A DNA stretch of 64,000 bases from Deuterostichococcus epilithicus (Eukaryota > Chlorophyta > Trebouxiophyceae > Prasiolales > Stichococcaceae), in assembly GCA_033439295.1 (NCBI GenBank), contig JAVTLE010000014.1, forward strand, positions 3,782,001 through 3,846,000, given 5' to 3'. Shown piece after piece: positions 59,879 to 64,000 of this stretch. Numbering within the stretch: position 1 is the stretch's first letter; each line of letters begins with the position of its first letter. Both the position numbers and the translations under genes were made by a program. The notes under the pieces were generated by a model. The model was not told the origin of the DNA, did no database searches, and saw only the letters and a list, made by a program, of their open reading frames with translations.

Positions 59879-61057
59879 GCTGGGCTCGCCGATCGCGACG
59901 CGTGCCAGGCGCGCGCTCAAAAGCCGCCAGCAGCAGGCGCCAGCCGCCGCCCAGTCGGCAGGGGCGCAGCCGGCCGCCAAGGTCGGCCGCCACTCGCGCA
60001 GCAGCACCTCTGCCGCTCGACAGTCCTCCGGCTCGCTGCCGCCGGCAGGAGCCGAGGCTGCCGCCGCCGCGGGTGCCGCGACGCCAGCAACTGCGGCACA
60101 GCCGGCAGTCCCCAGCGAGGCCAGGTGCGACTCCAGTCTGAGGAAGCGATGTCCACAGGACCAATGACATGCCCATGGACGGATGGTGCTCCCCGGGCGC
60201 ATGCCGTGTTTTGTGCTCATGATGCTGGCCCTGCAGTCCTCTAAGTGCGTCGGCTCATGTCGCCGCTGCCGCCTCCACCTCATGTCGCCTCTGGTCCCAA
60301 TCTGCAGGGAAGCCTATGTGAGCATCCCGGGCGTCGAGGAGGCGAAGGTGAAGGAGCAGCTGGAACTGATAATCCAGAATCAGTTTGGCGAGACGGTGCG
60401 AGCCCCTTTACATTTGGATATACATGCTCCTGACCCCGCTGTGGCAGCGGCGTTGCGGAGTGGCACACAGGACCACGCTGCTTGTGCACACCAGCACCAC
60501 CATGACTGCCAAGGCTCAATAGGCTGCGCCACCCTCTGCCGCTGATGTATTGCTGGCCGCAATTGCCGCAGGTGTGGTTCAAAACGCTCAAATCGCTGGT
60601 GCTGGGGACAGTCTTCGAGATATTCTGCGAGCGAATGGGCGCCGACCTTGGGGCCGTGAGGTTCTTGTACAAGGTATGGTCTGGACCTGTGGTTTGCTAC
60701 TGCCGCAGAACTATTCCGCAAATCGTTTCCTTTCTGAGTCTTGCCAATGCTCGCTGCCTCACCCACTGTTGGCATGCTGTGATGTTGCAGGGCAACCGCA
60801 TCTTCGGCTATGACAGGTGATGCCTTCATACCCAATTGTGGTGCATGTTGCAATGTAAGATGGCCGCATTGAGGATGGACTCGGTGCCTGCATCCGACTG
60901 CCTTCACTCTGACCCTGCCTGATTGCCTCGCACCTGTCATCGCACCGCGTCGAGCTGACAGGATTTGCCTCTTTGCAGCCCGACCACGCTGAAGCTGGCA
61001 CCCCAGGACGTGATCACAGTGGAGCCGAACGTGCGGCCGCCAATCGCAGAGACGTGA
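57349..61057 (+). CDS. 2-oxoglutarate/Fe(II) oxygenase fused through a poly-Q, basic linker to a SUMO-like domain (582 aa)
   Basis: Eleven exons agree in phase (57349-57702, 57960-58106, 58318-58491, 58716-58841, 59142-59263, 59465-59674, 59804-60124, 60308-60395, 60572-60673, 60791-60816, 60979-61057; 1749 nt). The N-terminal part matches isopenicillin-N-synthase-like plant proteins: VSLALIRHGVVVLKL, LLDEHPLTDGVTSSSVLQ, an AMHTDEVLPHGLVSVI block with the H-x-D metal pair (H186, D188), and ATAHHCTAGLLRPSVYRV with distal His (H253/H254) and Arg266 for 2OG. After DAGHFVHDR comes FVEPTTARQLSKRLETARKA, then a low-complexity linker with GRKRAAPDEG and ten CAG-encoded Gln. The C-terminus is SIPGVEEAKVKEQLELII then VWFKTLKSLVLGTVFEIFCE, VRFLYKGNRIFGYDSPTTL and KLAPQDVITVEPN: a Rad60/NIP45-type SUMO-like fold without terminal Gly-Gly. 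Introns after 58106 and 59263 start with GC. Confidence 0.7.
58107..58317 (+). other. GC-AG intron in the oxygenase domain
   Basis: The exon end CTCCAG is followed by GCATGC; the acceptor is TGCGCAG before GTGCAA. No GT donor near 58106 keeps the conserved SSSVL segment of the oxygenase intact. Confidence 0.6.
59264..59464 (+). other. Putative GC-AG intron joining the oxygenase to the SUMO-like part
   Basis: Donor GACAG|GCGCGC, acceptor GGCAGCAG|GTTCG. Phase 2 on both sides; gives GHFVHDR-FVEPTTARQ. If it is not spliced, the oxygenase frame ends at a TGA at 59337-59339. Confidence 0.5.
59847..59876 (+). repeat. CAG trinucleotide repeat (ten units), poly-Gln coding
   Basis: Ten perfect CAG codons in exon 7 of the oxygenase-fusion gene. 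The phase fixed by the flanking exons makes them glutamine, although the poly-Ala and poly-Ser frames are also open. Confidence 0.8.
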
Positions 61058-61619
61058 AACAGTATTGCGCAGGGGGTTACACCCAACCCTCTTCCTGTAG
61101 GATTTGGATTGCGTAGCCGGTGGCCCGACCCAGCGCAAGGGCCGCAGCACAGCATTGAGACTTCAGAATGTGTCTCTTCTTCCTGGGCAGAAAGTTGGGT
61201 GCTATGGCGAGGGTCTGCAGCAGATATACGGTGCATTAACCATAGATAAACATGCTGAAGCACCGACTTCGTCAGTCCAGAACATGCCGCAACGGCGACT
61301 AGGTACCGCATCCTCCTCAAATTGACCACAAACTGTGTGACCATCAAGCCCTCCACAACTCCTGCTGGCGTGGCTTCATGCCCCTGCAGCATGCACACAA
61401 TTTCAAGATCATGACAGCACTTTGCACATGTTCCATGTACCGCAGAAACCACAAGCAGGGGGCAGGCGCCGGGAGTAGTAACATGCCTGTGGCGGCAGCT
61501 GACGAGTGGGCCGCTGGCCGGGTGGCCCTGCGGTTTCGCCGTCGGAGTTGACAGTGCACCTGCCAGGTGCTGCATGGCTAGGCAGCACGCCGCCTGGCGC
61601 GGCGCGAGCCGATCCTCCG
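61058..61619. other. Convergent intergenic region (3' UTRs)
   Basis: About 560 bp between the stops of the oxygenase-fusion gene (plus) and glutaminyl cyclase (minus). No gene seen. Confidence 0.5.
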
Positions 61620-63847
61620 TCATCCCCTCAGGTTTGGGATGCAGGCCTGCCGGGCCTGCTCCACGCTGAGCGCGACGCTGCGCGCCAACTTGACCTGGTA
61701 CAGCTTGTGCCACCACTTGCCGGTGACAAACAGCCGCTTGCCCTTGTCGTCCCATGCGATGCCTGCGCAGCAGGGCGAGCACACTCCTCGGCCGCCAGCA
61801 GCTCACTACACTCACAGCAATGTGACAAGCTGCAGTGACTTCACAGCCCCCCACCCTGTCCCCTCTCCCACGAGGGGTGTGCGCAGTCCGGGTGGCGGAC
61901 GCAGCAGCACAATGTCCAATGTCCCCCTGTTCACTGCCATGGTGCTGCGTCATCAGTGCGTCACCAGTGCGTCATCAGTGCAGCGTCGTGCCCGGCATCC
62001 TGAAGTCGCAGAGGCGCGCCTGCCGCGCTGCGCTAGCCACTGTGCGATTCCATTCACCGCCTCCCTGTCAACACCTCCAGCAAAGGACGCCCCTGCCCCC
62101 TCACCGTTGAGCACGTCCATGTGGTGCCCTGGGTGCGCATCCCGCTCGCGGGCGCCTATGCCGGCCAGCACCGCCCAGCCGAGCACTGCGCCGCTCGCGG
62201 GGTCAATGCGCGCGATGCACTCCGTCTGCCACACGTTGCCCCAGATCTCGCCCTCGACCCACTCCATCTGCACGACCGTCGATGGGCATCAGGCTTGTCG
62301 GACTGAGTCCCCCGTCAGCAGACCTGGCGGCGGCAACGAAGTCCCTTCCAGTGCCTGCAGACGTCGCCCCGCCGGCAGCAGGTCACAGCGAGCAGAGGTC
62401 TGGTGAGAGGAGTTTTCGCCGCTGCAGACATCATCTGCGCCTGTTTGCGCATGCCGCAGTCAGGTGCGAGATGGTGTTTGAGCCTCCTGCGACGCGCCTC
62501 ATTGACCCAAGGGACCAGCTGCTCGCCGTCGTGCACGTCGACGGAACGCTGCCGCTCCATCGTGTGCGGGTCCAGCCAGGTGATCGTGGGGCTGCTGTCC
62601 GACACGATGAGCGACTGGCCGTCAGTGCAGATGCCCCAGCCGTCCGTCAGCGGAGACCGCAGCTCCTGGACCTGCGTCGGGTGTGGTTCGGCACAGGGGT
62701 CAGCACCAAGTTTCACGACAGCGACAGCGTTGACCCTGATGCAGCTGGTTGTCGATCGGCGCCCGGAAGTGCACTCGCTGGCCGAGCACATCGTGCTGCG
62801 CCGTGACCGGCAGTCTGGCGGCAGTACTGGATCGTGCTGGAAGAAAGGCGCTAAAGGAGGCAGGCTCAACTCGCACCTCGTCAAAGTTGTCCGCCTTGTA
62901 CGAAAACATCTTTGGGCTCTGCCAAGTCAGCTGAAACAGCCTGCAGGCACCAATGGCATGTCAAACGGGCCATGCCCTGCGAGTCTTGCACGCAGCAGTA
63001 TCTGCTGCGGTGGGCCGGTGAACACAGAATGTGACAGAATGGACAAGGATGAACGCATGAACACGCACTTGTCGCCGAACTTGGTGACGCCCTCTGCAAA
63101 ATCGCTGTGCTCCAGCATCTTTTTCCGCCGCACCTCGCCCGTTTCCAGGCTGACCTCTCGTATCGACGACTGGCCGTTCATACCTGCACCGGCGAAAAGC
63201 ATGTCCAACGTCGATGCTGCTGTGCTGCCGCTGCTGCACCGCCGCTGCATTGCGTCAGTGTGATGGTTGTGCCATCCCAACGCAGCTCGCGCCCAGAAAT
63301 CGAGCTGAACTTGAGCAACATTGCGTCGGCAGCACGGTCGCCGCTGTGGATTGCTGATCACACCCTCACCGGTGGACTCCCACAGCACGTCCTCGCACGT
63401 CTGCTTGCCGCGGGCGGCGTTGCGGCAGCTGCGATCAAATTCCAGACCCTGCGTGAAGGCCTCTGGGCTGTGGTCCAGCTCCCTCTCGATCGTGTACTGA
63501 TACACGAGCGGCTCCTGCTGCGTGCCGCTGGGTGCCGTGCCTGGCGCTGCCATGGCCTGCCGGTGCGCTGCCGCTGGCTCTGAAACTGTGGGAGGGCCGG
63601 CGGTGTTGTGTCGCCATACCATGCCGACCACCACGACTGTCTGCACATCATTAAACCCATTGTAAATCGCGAGGATAGTGAGGACTAGCCTTGATCCTGA
63701 GAAGAGCGCTTCTTCTGCTTGCACACGGCATGAACGCACCAGCAGCACTGCCGCAGCGGTGATGGCCTTGGAAGCGACATCTTGCGCTGGGTTGCCTCCG
63801 TGTCCAGCGTCGGCAGGACCGAGGTTTCGCCGTCGTTTCTTGCCCAT
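61620..63847 (-). CDS. QCT: Glutaminyl-peptide cyclotransferase (plant-type beta-propeller glutamine cyclase)
   Basis: The ATG at 63847 (MGKKRRRNLGPADAGHGG...) gives a basic N-terminus, and RLVLTILAIYNGFNDVQTVV (near 63690-63635) could serve as a signal anchor for the secretory pathway. The core follows the plant/bacterial glutamine cyclotransferase family: YTIERELDHSPEAFTQGLEF (63500-63443), LWESTG, IREVSLETGEVRRKKML and DFAEGVTKFGDKCVFM (near 63165-63060), KADNFDEVRV (62900-62870), LTDGWGICTDGQSLIVSDSS (near 62655-62597), LVPWVNE, EWVEGEIWGNVWQTECIARI (near 62270-62205) and the end GIAWDDKGKRLFVTGKWWHK, with stop at 61620-61622. It converts N-terminal Gln to pyroglutamate on secreted peptides. 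A second open frame from 63960-63990 lies upstream; the start used is the first ATG giving a coherent N-terminus. Confidence 0.93.
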
Positions 63848-64000
63848 GCCTTGCAGCCAGCTGAGCATTCGGGGAGAGCGAGCGGTCCCAAGCCGTGTTG
63901 ATCAGGAAGGAGGATCTGCGACACAGGAACCTGCGCTCTTGTAGAATCTCGACCGTGCAAGCGTCTCTTGGGTCGAGCTTTTCCATCAATGATCAGTGTC
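63848..64000. promoter_or_regulatory. 5' flank of the glutaminyl cyclase gene (window edge)
   Basis: Upstream region of the minus-strand cyclotransferase, cut by the window edge. Short open frames only. Confidence 0.35.

Noticed and set aside
59465-61057. SUMO-like protein as an independent gene
   Set aside because: No ATG in frame from 59465 to the SUMO-like domain; phases fit continuation from the oxygenase instead.

Overview
This is nuclear DNA of a GC-rich, intron-rich photosynthetic eukaryote, most likely a trebouxiophyte-type green alga (Chlorella/Coccomyxa-like). The evidence is many short GT-AG introns (about 80-250 nt) in nearly every gene, a chloroplast-type pyruvate dehydrogenase E2, a plant-type DUF2358+SOUL protein, a plant-like CMP-sialate/nucleotide-sugar transporter, an expansin-like wall protein, and a short TTTAGGG (plant/Chlorella-type telomere) motif. 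I saw no bacterial operons, rRNA, tRNA, CRISPR arrays or clear transposons. All gene models were assembled by eye from open frames, splice sites and family motifs.

Layout, left to right: C-terminal end of an unknown acidic protein (+, 1-623); SNM1/DCLRE1-type DNA cross-link repair nuclease with a long tail (+, 639-4648); UDP-N-acetylglucosamine pyrophosphorylase (-, 4828-7913); tandem zinc-ribbon protein (+, 8479-10988); DUF2358+SOUL heme-binding protein (-, 11301-13826); 517-aa protein with a permuted-papain (PPPDE/DeSI/LRAT-like) core (+, 14326-16804); nucleoporin NUP155 in very many exons (-, 17432-28297); secreted expansin-like protein (-, 28923-31433); MYND-finger MSS51/ZMYND15-like protein (-, 31803-33645); chalcone-isomerase-fold protein (+, 34088-36094); protein-kinase-like gene with a doubtful 5' half (+, about 36641-38880); CMP-sialic-acid-transporter-like protein (+, 39477-42473); HEAT-repeat, condensin-D-like protein (+, 42768-48435); small two-helix membrane protein (-, 48561-49658); chloroplast PDH E2 (+, 50179-53487); MIS12-like kinetochore protein (-, 55079-56911); a 2-oxoglutarate oxygenase that appears fused to a SUMO-like domain (+, 57349-61057); and glutaminyl-peptide cyclotransferase (-, 61620-63847).

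The genes do not form one pathway. Several concern chromosomes and the nucleus (SNM1, NUP155, condensin-like, MIS12). Others concern sugar-nucleotide, secretory and wall functions (UAP1, nucleotide-sugar transporter, expansin-like, glutaminyl cyclase). Others are plastid proteins (E2, probably SOUL/DUF2358, CHI-fold). Most neighbours are head-to-head (about 440-565 bp apart) or tail-to-tail.

Most interesting points: the phase-consistent 582-aa oxygenase/poly-Q/SUMO-like fusion, which uses two GC-AG introns; two NUP155 introns whose one end is a degraded copy of the neighbouring exon, as expected if introns arose by tandem duplication; two near-twin 84-nt introns in the zinc-ribbon gene; PCNA-binding (PIP-box) motifs at both ends of the SNM1 tail; and a previously unlabelled NC/His papain-fold protein.
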